A stretch of DNA of 64,000 nucleotides from Actinoallomurus iriomotensis. Its GTDB lineage: Bacteria; Actinomycetota; Actinomycetes; Streptosporangiales; Streptosporangiaceae. Shown here piece after piece: positions 51,883 to 60,375 of the stretch. Every line of letters begins with the position of its first letter. Position 1 is the first letter of the stretch. Under the pieces are notes generated by a model. The model was given only the letters and a program-made list of their open reading frames with translations. It was not told the origin of the DNA and made no database searches. Made by a program: the position numbers and the translations under genes. The stretch lies in assembly GCF_030269445.1 (NCBI RefSeq), contig NZ_BSTJ01000002.1, positions 682,001 through 746,000 of the forward strand. The letters run 5' to 3'.

Positions 51883-52884
51883 GTGAAGACGCGCGAGGTC
51901 CATCTCACGGCGCGCCCGCAGGGCTGGCCGACGGCCGACGACTTCGCCCTCGTCGAGGTCGACCGGCCCGCGCCGGACGAGGGCGAGGTGCTCGTCCGCA
52001 ACCTGTTCATGTCGGTCGACCCGTACATGCGCGGCCGGATGAACGACGCCAAGTCTTATGTGCCGCCGTTCCGGCTGGGCGAGGTGATGGCCGGCCGCGC
52101 CATCGGCGAGGTCGTCGAGTCCCGCTCCCCCGATCTGGCGGAGGGCGACATCGTCCAGCACGACTACGGCTGGCGCGAACACGCCTGGGGCCCGGCGAAG
52201 CGGTTCCGGCGGCTGACCCCGATCGAGGGCGTGCCGCTGTCGGCGTACCTCGGCGCGCTCGGCATGCCCGCCCTGACGGCGTACGTCGGGCTGTTGGACA
52301 TCGCCGGGATGAAGGAGGGCGACACCGTCTTCGTCTCCGGCGCCGCGGGCGCGGTCGGCTCGATGGCCGGGCAGATCGCCCGGATCAAGGGTGCCCGGCG
52401 CGTGATCGGCAGCGCGGGCTCGGATGAGAAGGTCGCCTACCTCACCGGCCGTCTCGGCTTCGACGCCGCCTTCAACTACAAGACCGGCCCGGTGCACCGG
52501 CTGCTGGCCGACAGCGCCCCCGACGGCATCGACGTCTACTTCGACAACGTCGGCGGCGACCACCTCGAGGCGGCGATCGACGCGTTCAACCAGGGCGGGC
52601 GGGCCGCGCTGTGCGGCGCGATCTCGGAGTACAACATCACCGAGCCACCGTCCGGCCCGCGCAACCTCCGGCTGCTCGTGGGCAAGCGGTGCACCCTCCG
52701 GGGGTTCATCGTCACCGACCACAGCGACCGGTACGGCGACTTCGTCCGCGACGTGGGCGGCTGGATCCGCGACGGAAAGATCACCTTTGAGGAGACCTTC
52801 TTCGACGGCGTCGACCATGCCGTCGACGCGTTCCTCGCCATGCTGCGAGGCGAGAACCTCGGCAAGATGATCGTCCGCCTGTAA
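51883..52884 (+). CDS. NADP-dependent MDR-family oxidoreductase (CurA/prostaglandin reductase type)
   Basis: A 333-residue medium-chain dehydrogenase/reductase without zinc ligands. Features are LVRNLFMSVDPYMRGRMNDA, GVPLSAYLGALGMPALTAYV, the cofactor motif VFVSGAAGAVGSMAGQIARI, GSAGSDEKVAYL, and VYFDNVGGDHLEAAIDAFNQ. Relatives reduce enone double bonds with NADPH. GTG at 51883 is chosen for the strong GGAGGAG upstream and the family-like N-terminus. A LysR gene follows on the same strand after 46 bases and may regulate it or be co-transcribed. Confidence 0.9.
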   Translation: MKTREVHLTARPQGWPTADDFALVEVDRPAPDEGEVLVRNLFMSVDPYMRGRMNDAKSYVPPFRLGEVMAGRAIGEVVESRSPDLAEGDIVQHDYGWREHAWGPAKRFRRLTPIEGVPLSAYLGALGMPALTAYVGLLDIAGMKEGDTVFVSGAAGAVGSMAGQIARIKGARRVIGSAGSDEKVAYLTGRLGFDAAFNYKTGPVHRLLADSAPDGIDVYFDNVGGDHLEAAIDAFNQGGRAALCGAISEYNITEPPSGPRNLRLLVGKRCTLRGFIVTDHSDRYGDFVRDVGGWIRDGKITFEETFFDGVDHAVDAFLAMLRGENLGKMIVRL

Positions 52885-52930
52885 GGGCCGGCGGGCGTCT
52901 GGTTCGTACGCGCCGAGCGAGCCCAAGGTC

Positions 52931-53848
52931 ATGGAGCTTCGTCAACTGAGGTACTTCGTCATCGTGGCGGAGGAGCTGCACTTCGGACGCGCGGCCGAGC
53001 GGCTGACGATCGTGCAGTCCGCGGTCAGCCAGCAGATCCGCCGCCTCGAACGGGAACTGGGCGTCGCGCTGTTCGACCGGTCGCCCCGGCGGGTGCGGCT
53101 GACCGAGGCCGGGGCCGCCTTCCTGCCTGAGGCCCGCGCGGTGCTGGCGGCCGAGCGGCGCGCGCTGGCCACGATCGGCGATTTCGCCGCCGCGCGCAGG
53201 ACCGTACTGCGCATCGGCACGAGCAGCGGCATGGGTGAGCGGCTGGAACGGGTGCTAGAGGCGCTGGAACGGCAAGCGCCCGGCACACGCGTGGAGTTGG
53301 CGTCGGCGCCGCCGGGAGAGCGGCTGCGACGCGTCGCCGACGCTCAGTGGGACGCGGCTTTCGTACGCGGGGTGGTGGAGGCGTCCGAAGACGTGCGGCG
53401 AATCCCGGTCTGGCGAGACGAACTGGTGGTCTCCCTGCCGGCCCGCCACCCGCTGGCTCGTGGGGACGCCGTCGATCTCGCCGCGCTGGCCGACCTGCCG
53501 CTCTACCTGACGGCTCGCCGGAACAATCCCTCGCTGGTCGATCTGGTCATGGGCGCGTGCCAGGACGCGGGGTTCGAGCCGGTTCTCGGCCCGTCGCACA
53601 GCTCTCTGCAGGACACCTTGGCGGCACTGGGCGCGGGCCTGCCCGGGTGGACGGTGCTGTACGCCGTGCACGCCCGCCGGCTGCGCGGCGGCCGGGTGGC
53701 GTTCCTTCCGGTGCGCTCGCCGGACGGCGTCGCGGACGCGCTTTCGCTGCCCACGGTGCTGGCGGTGCGCGGTGCCGCCGATCCCGATCGCGTCCGCCCG
53801 TTGCTGGCCGCCTGCCAGGAGGCCGCAGCCGACGATCACGATTCGTGA
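52931..53848 (+). CDS. LysR-family transcriptional regulator
   Basis: A 305-residue regulator. The winged helix is canonical: MELRQLRYFVIVAEELHFGR, AAERLTIVQSAVSQQIRRLE, ELGVALFDRSPRRVRLTEAG. The periplasmic-binding-like effector domain follows (LRIGTSSGMGERLERVLEAL, LVVSLPARHPLARGDAVDLA). LysR proteins usually control an adjacent enzyme gene, here probably the oxidoreductase upstream or the MBL hydrolase downstream. The inducer is unknown. Confidence 0.92.
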   Translation: MELRQLRYFVIVAEELHFGRAAERLTIVQSAVSQQIRRLERELGVALFDRSPRRVRLTEAGAAFLPEARAVLAAERRALATIGDFAAARRTVLRIGTSSGMGERLERVLEALERQAPGTRVELASAPPGERLRRVADAQWDAAFVRGVVEASEDVRRIPVWRDELVVSLPARHPLARGDAVDLAALADLPLYLTARRNNPSLVDLVMGACQDAGFEPVLGPSHSSLQDTLAALGAGLPGWTVLYAVHARRLRGGRVAFLPVRSPDGVADALSLPTVLAVRGAADPDRVRPLLAACQEAAADDHDS

Positions 53849-53971
53849 TCGCTATGTGCTCGGGTTGCTTCTGGTTCGCTGAAGCCAACGGGAGTGGACT
53901 GGACACCAGGAGTCCCCGCCGCCTGGTGCGGCCGGACTCGCTCGGTATCCGAATCACACACGCGAGGAATC

Positions 53972-54862
53972 ATGACGAGTTCCGCCACGGGCCATGGCGA
54001 GCGCCTGCTGCGACCGTCGACGATGCGGTCACTTCGGCTCGGTGACCTGACGTTGACGTACGTGCCCGACGGGGCGGTGTGGCTCAACCCGCGCGCCTGG
54101 TTTCCCGGCACCACGGACGAGGCGTGGGCCGCGCACCCCGAGTACCTGAACGACTCGGGCCAACTCGTGGCCGGCGTCGGTGCGCTGCTGGTGGAACGTG
54201 GCGAGCGTGCGCTGCTGATCGACACAGGGTTCGGCCCCCAGTCGGTTCCGGCACGGCCCGGCAACCCGCGCGGTGCCATCCACGGCGGCGCGCTGCTGGA
54301 CAACCTGGCCGCCCTCGGTCGCGCACCGGCGGAGATCGAAGCGGTGGCCTTCACCCATCTGCATCTCGACCACATCGGCTGGGCATGGCACTCCGTCCCC
54401 GGCCGCGATCGGCCTCCGTTCGCCGGCTCCGACCATCTGGTCGCCGAGGCCGAATGGGCACAGCGTCACCGCCTCCGAGCACGTGGCGTCACCGACGAGA
54501 TCCTCCAGGTCATGTCACCACGTGTACGTACCGTGACCGATGGTCAGGAGGTCTTCCCCGGCGTGCGCGTGCTGCTCACCCCGGGCCACACCTCCGGGCA
54601 CGCCGGTTACGTCATCAGGGGTGGTGGTCGTCGGCTGATCGCCTTCGGTGACGCCATGCACTCGCCGATCCAGGTGGACCACCCGGAATGGCCGGTCGCG
54701 GTCGATCTCGCTCCCGGACCGGCCGCGCGGCAACGCGGGAGCCTCGTCGCCGAACTGGCGATGCCGGACACCATCGGCTTCGGTGTCCATTTCGCCGACG
54801 TGGTGTTCGGCCGCGTCCACCGCGACGGTGACCGGTCCACGTGGCGGCCGGTCGACCGCTGA
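53972..54862 (+). CDS. MBL-fold metallohydrolase
   Basis: A 296-residue metallo-beta-lactamase-fold protein. The metal site is AVAFTHLHLDHIGWAWH (HxHxDH), with the third His in LLTPGHTSGHAGYV and the bridging Asp in RRLIAFGDAMH; a final His is in FGVHFADVVF. The fold covers lactonases, thioesterases and oxidative or hydrolytic enzymes; this arrangement is like AHL-lactonase-type or arylsulfatase-like single-domain members. GAGGAA six bases upstream supports ATG at 53972. No export signal is seen. The substrate is not decidable. Confidence 0.88.
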   Translation: MTSSATGHGERLLRPSTMRSLRLGDLTLTYVPDGAVWLNPRAWFPGTTDEAWAAHPEYLNDSGQLVAGVGALLVERGERALLIDTGFGPQSVPARPGNPRGAIHGGALLDNLAALGRAPAEIEAVAFTHLHLDHIGWAWHSVPGRDRPPFAGSDHLVAEAEWAQRHRLRARGVTDEILQVMSPRVRTVTDGQEVFPGVRVLLTPGHTSGHAGYVIRGGGRRLIAFGDAMHSPIQVDHPEWPVAVDLAPGPAARQRGSLVAELAMPDTIGFGVHFADVVFGRVHRDGDRSTWRPVDR

Positions 54863-54879
54863 CACGCGCGGCAAGGGGC

Positions 54880-55809
54880 TCAGCTCTCCCGCAGCAGGCG
54901 CATTCCGAGCGGGGTGGCCACGTGGTTCACCGCCTTGCCCGTACGGAGCGTGACGATCAGGCCCGCGCCGCGCAGGGTCTTGGTGTGCGCCGACACGGAC
55001 GCCGCGCTGACACCCAGTTCGGCCGCGAGTTCGCTCGTCGTCCGTCCCTCGGTGACGAGAGACAGGATCGCCGCGCGGGTGCGGCCGAGCAGGGCGGCGA
55101 GCGCGTCGCGGGCCCTGACGTCGACCAGCGGCAACGGGGTGAGCGCCGGGTAGAGCAGCAGCATCGATCCGTCGGAGTGCCGGCCGATCATCGGCCGGCC
55201 GGTCCAGAACGCCGACGGCATCAGCGTCAGGCCGCGGCCGGCCGGTGCGTGCGCGGACTCCTCGGGCACCTCGACCTCCAGCGTGGTGCCGTCCCAGCGT
55301 GAACCGGGGTAGAGACTCGCCAGGGCCGCGGCCACGCCCCGCTCCGCGAGAAGGGCCCGCCGCCAGGCGAGGTCGGCGTCGAAGCTCGCACGGACCCGCT
55401 CCCGGTCGGGCGCGATCAGGGTGGCGTACGCCCCGCGCAGCGCCCGTTCGAGGGTCCGCCACGCCTCACGGTCACGGCCGGCCAGTCTCGTGGTCCACGG
55501 CGTCGGCCGGGTCGTGCGCACGAGCTCGGCCCGTACGTGGTCCGGCGGCGTGGACAGGACCGTCTCCAGGCCGTCCTCCAGGCCGTCGCTGTACGGGTCG
55601 AGGAACAGCGGCCCGTTCGCCCCGGGCGGGATCAGCTCCAGCAGCGCCCGCGCCTCGCCCGTCAGCCGCGCACGGCGGGTCCAGCGGGCGAACACGGCGT
55701 CGTCGCGCTGGTAGGTGGCGACCGCCATGCCCAGCTCCAGCAGCGGGGCCGGCCGGGCGGCGAACCGGACGTTCATCAGGTCCTCGGCGGTGAAGCGCAG
55801 TCGAAGCAC
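54880..55809 (-). CDS. Winged-helix (ArsR-like) transcriptional regulator
   Basis: A 309-residue protein typical of actinomycetes: a long helical N-terminal region (RFTAEDLMNVRFAARPAPLL, LGMAVATYQRD) of about 230 residues, then a C-terminal ArsR-type winged helix (ALAALLGRTRAAILSLVTEG, RTTSELAAELGVSAASVSAH, TKTLRGAGLIVTLRTGK). The start is GTG. It is divergent from the small secreted protein gene and convergent with the MBL gene. The signal is unknown; metal-ligand cysteines of classical ArsR are absent. Confidence 0.85.
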   Translation of the reverse strand: MLRLRFTAEDLMNVRFAARPAPLLELGMAVATYQRDDAVFARWTRRARLTGEARALLELIPPGANGPLFLDPYSDGLEDGLETVLSTPPDHVRAELVRTTRPTPWTTRLAGRDREAWRTLERALRGAYATLIAPDRERVRASFDADLAWRRALLAERGVAAALASLYPGSRWDGTTLEVEVPEESAHAPAGRGLTLMPSAFWTGRPMIGRHSDGSMLLLYPALTPLPLVDVRARDALAALLGRTRAAILSLVTEGRTTSELAAELGVSAASVSAHTKTLRGAGLIVTLRTGKAVNHVATPLGMRLLRES

Positions 55810-55899
55810 TCTCGCGACCTTTCGCCCTGGATCTAAACCATGGCACCCCCGGGACGGGCGAGACGACGATGCGCGGAAAGCTCTCCCGAAAGGCAGGCA

Positions 55900-56403
55900 A
55901 TGCGCAGACTATCCACCATCGCCGCCGTCACCGGAATCACCGTGGTGCTGGCCGCCCCGGTCGCCGGGGCGGCCGACGGCAAGGGCTGGGTGCCGTACCG
56001 CACCCAGCCCTTCGACGCCGTCGGCCGATGCTCCTTCACCGTCCACGGCGACATCGTCCAGGACGAGGAGGAGGTCCGGACCGACGCGACGTTCCCGGAC
56101 GGCTCGCCGCGGATCCAGGAGTTCCGCGGACCGCTCGTGATCCGCTTCACCAACACGGGCAACGGCAGGTCGGTCGTTCGCGACGTGTCCGGCTACGGCC
56201 GGGTCGAGAACAAGGAGAACGGCGGATCCGTCTGGTACTTCGGCGAAGGCGCGGCCATCGGCATTCCGATCGGCAACACCGCCTACCCGCCGGGCGAGTA
56301 CATCGTGCACGGCCGGTCCTGGTACACGATCCAGCCGGACGGCACCCGCAGGATCTGGGATCGGCACGCGGACGTGGAGAACCTGTGCCGGACGCTGGCC
56401 TGA
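55900..56403 (+). CDS. Small secreted protein of unknown function
   Basis: A 167-residue exported protein. The signal peptide MRRLSTIAAVTGITVVLAAP ends near AGAADG, leaving about 143 residues outside. The mature part is beta-rich (CSFTVHGDIVQDEEEVRTDA, PLVIRFTNTGNGRSVVRDVS, GYGRVENKENGGSVWYFGEG) with one cysteine near each end, likely forming a disulfide. ATG at 55900 is chosen because it begins the signal sequence; an in-frame ATG 60 bases earlier would add an Arg-rich leader. No known domain is recognised. Confidence 0.75.
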   Translation: MRRLSTIAAVTGITVVLAAPVAGAADGKGWVPYRTQPFDAVGRCSFTVHGDIVQDEEEVRTDATFPDGSPRIQEFRGPLVIRFTNTGNGRSVVRDVSGYGRVENKENGGSVWYFGEGAAIGIPIGNTAYPPGEYIVHGRSWYTIQPDGTRRIWDRHADVENLCRTLA

Positions 56404-56535
56404 GTTGAGGGAACCGGAGAGCGCCGTGGCCGCGGGGCGTCGCGGCCGCGGCGCTTTCCACCGGTGATCGTCTTGTGTCTCCCGGCCTCACGAGCGACGA
56501 TCGACTCTGATCGACGAGTCAGCGAGGAGTCGCCG

Positions 56536-58107
56536 GTGTACGACGTTCTGGTGGTCGGTGGCGGGCACAACGGCCTCGTCGCCGCCGCGTACCTCGCGAA
56601 GGCCGGACTGTCGGTGTGCGTCTGCGAGGCGCGCGACGTGGTGGGCGGCGCGGCGGTGAGCGAGCATCCGTTCGGCCCCGACTACACGGTCACGTCCCTG
56701 TCGTACGTGGTCAGCCTGCTTCCTCCCGCGCTGATCCGCGATCTGCGGCTGGACCGCCACGGGTACCACGTCTACCCGCAGGGTCCCTACTTCGCGCCGC
56801 GCGCCGACGGCGGCCATCTCCGGCTGCCCGGCGATCCGGGGCGGCGGCGGGAGGAGATCGGCCGGTTCTCCCCTCGGGACGCCGCGGCGTACGAGCGCTG
56901 GGACGCGTGGATGGACGAGTTGGGCGCCGTCCTCGGCCCGCTGCTCGAACGGATCCCGCCCCGGCTCGGCTCGCGCCGCCCCGCCGATCTGCTCGGCCAG
57001 GCCAGGCTGCTGCGCGTGCTGAAGAACATCGACGTGCGCTCGGCCGTCGACGTCACCCGCATCCTCACCGACAGCATCGCCGACCTGGTCGAGGACCGGT
57101 TCGAGTCCGACGCGATGCGGGGCGTGCTGTCGGTCAGCGGGGTGATCGGCACGTGGGCGGGTCCGCGCTCGGCCGGCACCGCGTACGTCATGCTCCACCA
57201 CCACGTCGGCGAGACCACGTGGGGGTTCCCGCGCGGCGGCATGGGCGGGGTGACCAAGGCCCTCGCGGCCGCGGCCCGCGACTTCGGCGCGGAGATCCGC
57301 ACGTCGGCGCCGGTGGCCCGGATCGACGTCTCCGGCGGGCAGGTCACCGGCGTCACACTGGAGTCCGGCGAGGAACTGTCCGCGCGTACCGTCATCACGA
57401 CGACCCACCCGGCCATCGCGTTCCTGCGGTTGCTGGACCGCGGCGACCTGCCGGAGGACTTCGTCACCGACATCGAGCGCTGGCGGACCCGCAGCGGCAC
57501 CGTCAAGATCAATCTGGCGGTGGACCGGCTGCCGCGGTTCCGGGGAGTCGACGGGTTCGATCCCGAGGCGCACGGCGGCACGATCGTGCTGGCCGAGTCC
57601 CTGGACGACGTCGAGGGCGCCTTCCAGGACGCGGTCGCCGGACGTCCCGCGGCACTGCCGTTCGCCGACGTCTGCATCCCCAGCGTGTTCGACGACTCGC
57701 TCGCGCCGGAGGGCCACCACATCGTCTCGATGTTCACCCAGTGGGTGCCGCACACGTGGCACGCGTCGCAGCCGCGCGCGGAACTGGAGGCCTACGCCGA
57801 CCGGGTGGTCGCCCGGATGGAGGCGGTCGCGCCGGGCTTCACCTCGTCGGTGCTGCACCGCCAGGTGATCGGCCCGTACGACATGGAGCACGAGTACCAC
57901 CTCATCGGCGGCAACATCTTCCACGGCGAGCTGACCCCCGGCCAGATGTTCCACGCACGTCCCGCGGCCGGTTACGCCGACCTGCGCACGCCGATCACCG
58001 GGCTGTACCAGGCCGGCTCGGCGACCCACGGCGGCGGAGGCGTCACGGGCGTACCGGGCCGCAACGTCGTACGCCAGGTGCTGAAGGACCGCCGCGGCCG
58101 GCGATGA
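56536..58107 (+). CDS. Phytoene dehydrogenase-like (CrtI/PYROXD2-type) FAD oxidoreductase
   Basis: A 523-residue flavoprotein. It starts with the FAD Rossmann motif VYDVLVVGGGHNGLVAAAYL, then CEARDVVGGAAVSEHPFGPD, FPRGGMGGVTKALAAAARDF and the C-terminal CrtI motif GLYQAGSATHGGGGVTGVPG. PYROXD2-like members act on unknown or isoprenoid-like substrates; no carotenoid genes are nearby, so pigment synthesis is not supported. GTG at 56536 is chosen because GAGGAG lies upstream and the Rossmann motif begins at once; an in-frame start 72 bases earlier exists. Confidence 0.88.
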   Translation: MYDVLVVGGGHNGLVAAAYLAKAGLSVCVCEARDVVGGAAVSEHPFGPDYTVTSLSYVVSLLPPALIRDLRLDRHGYHVYPQGPYFAPRADGGHLRLPGDPGRRREEIGRFSPRDAAAYERWDAWMDELGAVLGPLLERIPPRLGSRRPADLLGQARLLRVLKNIDVRSAVDVTRILTDSIADLVEDRFESDAMRGVLSVSGVIGTWAGPRSAGTAYVMLHHHVGETTWGFPRGGMGGVTKALAAAARDFGAEIRTSAPVARIDVSGGQVTGVTLESGEELSARTVITTTHPAIAFLRLLDRGDLPEDFVTDIERWRTRSGTVKINLAVDRLPRFRGVDGFDPEAHGGTIVLAESLDDVEGAFQDAVAGRPAALPFADVCIPSVFDDSLAPEGHHIVSMFTQWVPHTWHASQPRAELEAYADRVVARMEAVAPGFTSSVLHRQVIGPYDMEHEYHLIGGNIFHGELTPGQMFHARPAAGYADLRTPITGLYQAGSATHGGGGVTGVPGRNVVRQVLKDRRGRR

Positions 58108-58131
58108 GTCACCGCCGGCCGGCCCTCGCCG

Positions 58132-58169
58132 TGAGCCGGCCGCGCGCTTCCGCGCCGACGGCCGGCTCA
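58132..58169. terminator. Hairpin between convergent oxidoreductase and efflux genes
   Basis: Eleven-base arms TGAGCCGGCCG and CGGCCGGCTCA pair around a 16-base loop, which itself can pair (CGCG...CGCG). It lies within 25-60 bases of both stop codons and can end either transcript. Confidence 0.65.
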
Positions 58170-58177
58170 GCCTCTGT

Positions 58178-59593
58178 TCAGCGGGCGGGGCGCCGTATGG
58201 CGGCGAGCGCGACGACAAGGGCCACCGCGACGAACGCCGTCGCCACCGTGAAGGCGACCCCGGTGCCGTGGACGGCGCCGCCGTGCCGGCTCGCCGTGCC
58301 GAAGACCGAGACCAGCACGGCCATCCCCAGGGCCCCGCCGACCTGTTGCATGGTCTGCAGCAGCCCGGACGCCGCCCCGGAGTCCTCCCGGCGCACGCCG
58401 GACAGGATCGTGAGGGTGAGGGGCAGGAACACGATGCCGGCCCCGACGCCGAAGAGGATCAGCGGCCCGAGCAGGGCCCCCGCGTACCCGCTCGAGGCCG
58501 ACAGGCGCGTCAGCCAGCCCATCCCGGCCAGCATCACCGGCAGGCCCGCCAGCATCAGCCGCCGCGCGCCGAACCTCGGCACGAGCCGCGGCGCCAGGCG
58601 CGCGACGCCGAACAGCAGCCCGGTCATCGGCAGGAACGCGAGCCCGGCCTTCAGCGGGCTGAAGCCGAGGGAGTTCTGCAGGAACTGGACGAGGAAGAAG
58701 AACATCCCGAACATGGCCGCCGCGAGCAGCAGCATGCCGGAGTAGGCGCCCGCGCGGGCCCGGTCGGCGAACAGGCGGAGCGGCACCACCGGCTGCGCGG
58801 CCCGTGCCTCGACCGCCACGAACGCCGCGAGCAGGACCACCCCGGCGGTGATCGCCAGGAGCGTCGTCGTGTCGCCCCAGCCCGCGTCGGCGGCGCGGAT
58901 GAACGCGTAGACGAGGGCCACCATGCCCGTGACGGAGGTGACCGCGCCGGCGAGGTCGAGCCGGCCCCGGTGCCGTTCGGTCTCCTCCAGGAACACCGGG
59001 GCGAGCAGCAGCACCAGCGCTCCCACCGGCACGTTGATGAACAGGACCCACCGCCAGGAGGCCCAGTCGGTGAGCACGCCGCCCAGGATCAGGCCGACGG
59101 ACGCGCCCGCCGAACTGGTCGCGGAGAAGATGCTGAGAGCGCGGTTGCGTTCGGGTCCCTCGGCGAAGTTGGTGGTGATGAGGGCGAGCGCGCCGGGCGC
59201 CGCGAGCGCCGCGCCCGCGCCCTGGACCGCGCGGGCGGCGAGCAGCCACGCGGCCGAGGTGGCGAACCCGCCCGCCAGTGAGGCGAGAGTGAACACCGCG
59301 ATGCCGGTGACGAACACCCGGCGGCGGCCGAGGATGTCGCCGGCGCGCCCGCCGAGCAGCAGCAGGCCGCCGAACGTGAGCGAGTAGGCGTTGCTGACCC
59401 ACGAAAGGCCGGTCGCGGAGAAGTGCAGGCTGAGCTGGATCTTGGGCAGGGCGACGAAGACGACGGTCGCGTCGAGCACGACCATGAGCTGGCACGCGAC
59501 GATCACGGCCAGCGAGATCCCGGGATGACGCGTGTGCCGCGCCGGTCCGCCGGTGAGCGGCGTGCCCCGCGGGGAGACGGTCTGCTGGGACAT
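58178..59593 (-). CDS. DHA2-type MFS drug efflux pump
   Basis: A 471-residue membrane protein with about 14 hydrophobic segments. DHA2 features are VVLDATVVFVALPKIQLSLH (motif D1), GGRAGDILGRRRVFVTG (motif A), LAARAVQGAGAALAAPGALA (motif B) and GASVGLILGGVLTDWASWRW (motif C). Such pumps export toxic compounds by proton exchange. It is divergent from a TetR repressor gene, with a double operator in the gap of 137 bases, so repressor-controlled export is the likely circuit. Confidence 0.92.
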   Translation of the reverse strand: MSQQTVSPRGTPLTGGPARHTRHPGISLAVIVACQLMVVLDATVVFVALPKIQLSLHFSATGLSWVSNAYSLTFGGLLLLGGRAGDILGRRRVFVTGIAVFTLASLAGGFATSAAWLLAARAVQGAGAALAAPGALALITTNFAEGPERNRALSIFSATSSAGASVGLILGGVLTDWASWRWVLFINVPVGALVLLLAPVFLEETERHRGRLDLAGAVTSVTGMVALVYAFIRAADAGWGDTTTLLAITAGVVLLAAFVAVEARAAQPVVPLRLFADRARAGAYSGMLLLAAAMFGMFFFLVQFLQNSLGFSPLKAGLAFLPMTGLLFGVARLAPRLVPRFGARRLMLAGLPVMLAGMGWLTRLSASSGYAGALLGPLILFGVGAGIVFLPLTLTILSGVRREDSGAASGLLQTMQQVGGALGMAVLVSVFGTASRHGGAVHGTGVAFTVATAFVAVALVVALAAIRRPAR

Positions 59594-59667
59594 GAGTCAT
59601 AGACTCCTTACTGCTGGAAGTGCACCGGGTGTCCCCGAAGTGGCTGTCGGGGCCGCCCGGAACTAAC

Positions 59668-59705
59668 CGGAGGGTGCCTCCGTTACGATACGGAGGTATC
59701 CTCCG
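59668..59705. promoter_or_regulatory. Tandem TetR operator between the efflux pump and repressor genes
   Basis: Two copies of CGGAGG-N3-CCTCCG (59668-59682 and 59691-59705) lie 23 bases apart. Together they form a larger nested palindrome CCTCCGT-TACGAT-ACGGAGG between them. The region lies 26-63 bases before the repressor start, overlapping both divergent promoters. Two side-by-side dimers, as known for QacR-like repressors, are plausible. Confidence 0.85.
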
Positions 59706-59730
59706 GTACGCAACCGTGTCCGGAGGAGCG

Positions 59731-60297
59731 ATGACGACCGCCGATCAGCGCCCCATGCGCGCCGACGCGCGCCGCAACTACCAGCGGCTGCTCGACGAGG
59801 CCAAGGTCGCCTTCCTCGAACACGGCGCCGACGCCCCGCTGGAGGACATCGCCCGGCGCGCGGAAGTGGGCATCGGCACGCTCTACCGCCACTTCCCGAC
59901 CCGCCTGGCGCTCCAGGCCGCCGTGTACCAGGAGCAGGTCGACGACCTGTGCGCCAAGGCGTACGAACTGCTCGACGACGAGCGGAGCGGGAACGCGCTG
60001 GCGGCCTGGATGCGCTCGTTCGCCGAGTACGCCACGAGCAGGCGCGGGCTGATGCAGACGCTGAAAGAGGTCATCGACACGCGCTCGGACCTGTTCGCCC
60101 GCTGCCACGACGAGATCCGGGGCGCGGCCGGCGCGGTGCTCGCCGAGGCCCAGCAGGCCGGCACCGTACGCCCCGAGGTGACCGTCGAGGACCTGCTGCG
60201 CCTCACCCACGGGCTCTCCGTGGCGACCCAGTCGGCCCCGGAGACCACCGAGCGCCTGCTCTCCTACCTCCTGGACGGTCTCCGCCCGCAGCCCTGA
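59731..60297 (+). CDS. TetR-family transcriptional repressor
   Basis: A 188-residue regulator. The N-terminal HTH is clear (RRNYQRLLDEAKVAFLEHGA, APLEDIARRAEVGIGTLYRH, FPTRLALQAAVYQEQVDDLC), with a helical ligand-binding C-terminus typical of SCO-type TetR-C domains. GGAGGAG immediately upstream fixes ATG at 59731. It is divergent from the DHA2 pump and presumably represses both genes through the tandem palindromes. Confidence 0.92.
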   Translation: MTTADQRPMRADARRNYQRLLDEAKVAFLEHGADAPLEDIARRAEVGIGTLYRHFPTRLALQAAVYQEQVDDLCAKAYELLDDERSGNALAAWMRSFAEYATSRRGLMQTLKEVIDTRSDLFARCHDEIRGAAGAVLAEAQQAGTVRPEVTVEDLLRLTHGLSVATQSAPETTERLLSYLLDGLRPQP

Positions 60298-60375
60298 TCG
60301 GCTCGTTTGCCGGGAATGCCCAGGTCAGAGCGGTTCGTTTAGCTCCTGAGGTCCTCCAGACCGGAAGGAGATCGG

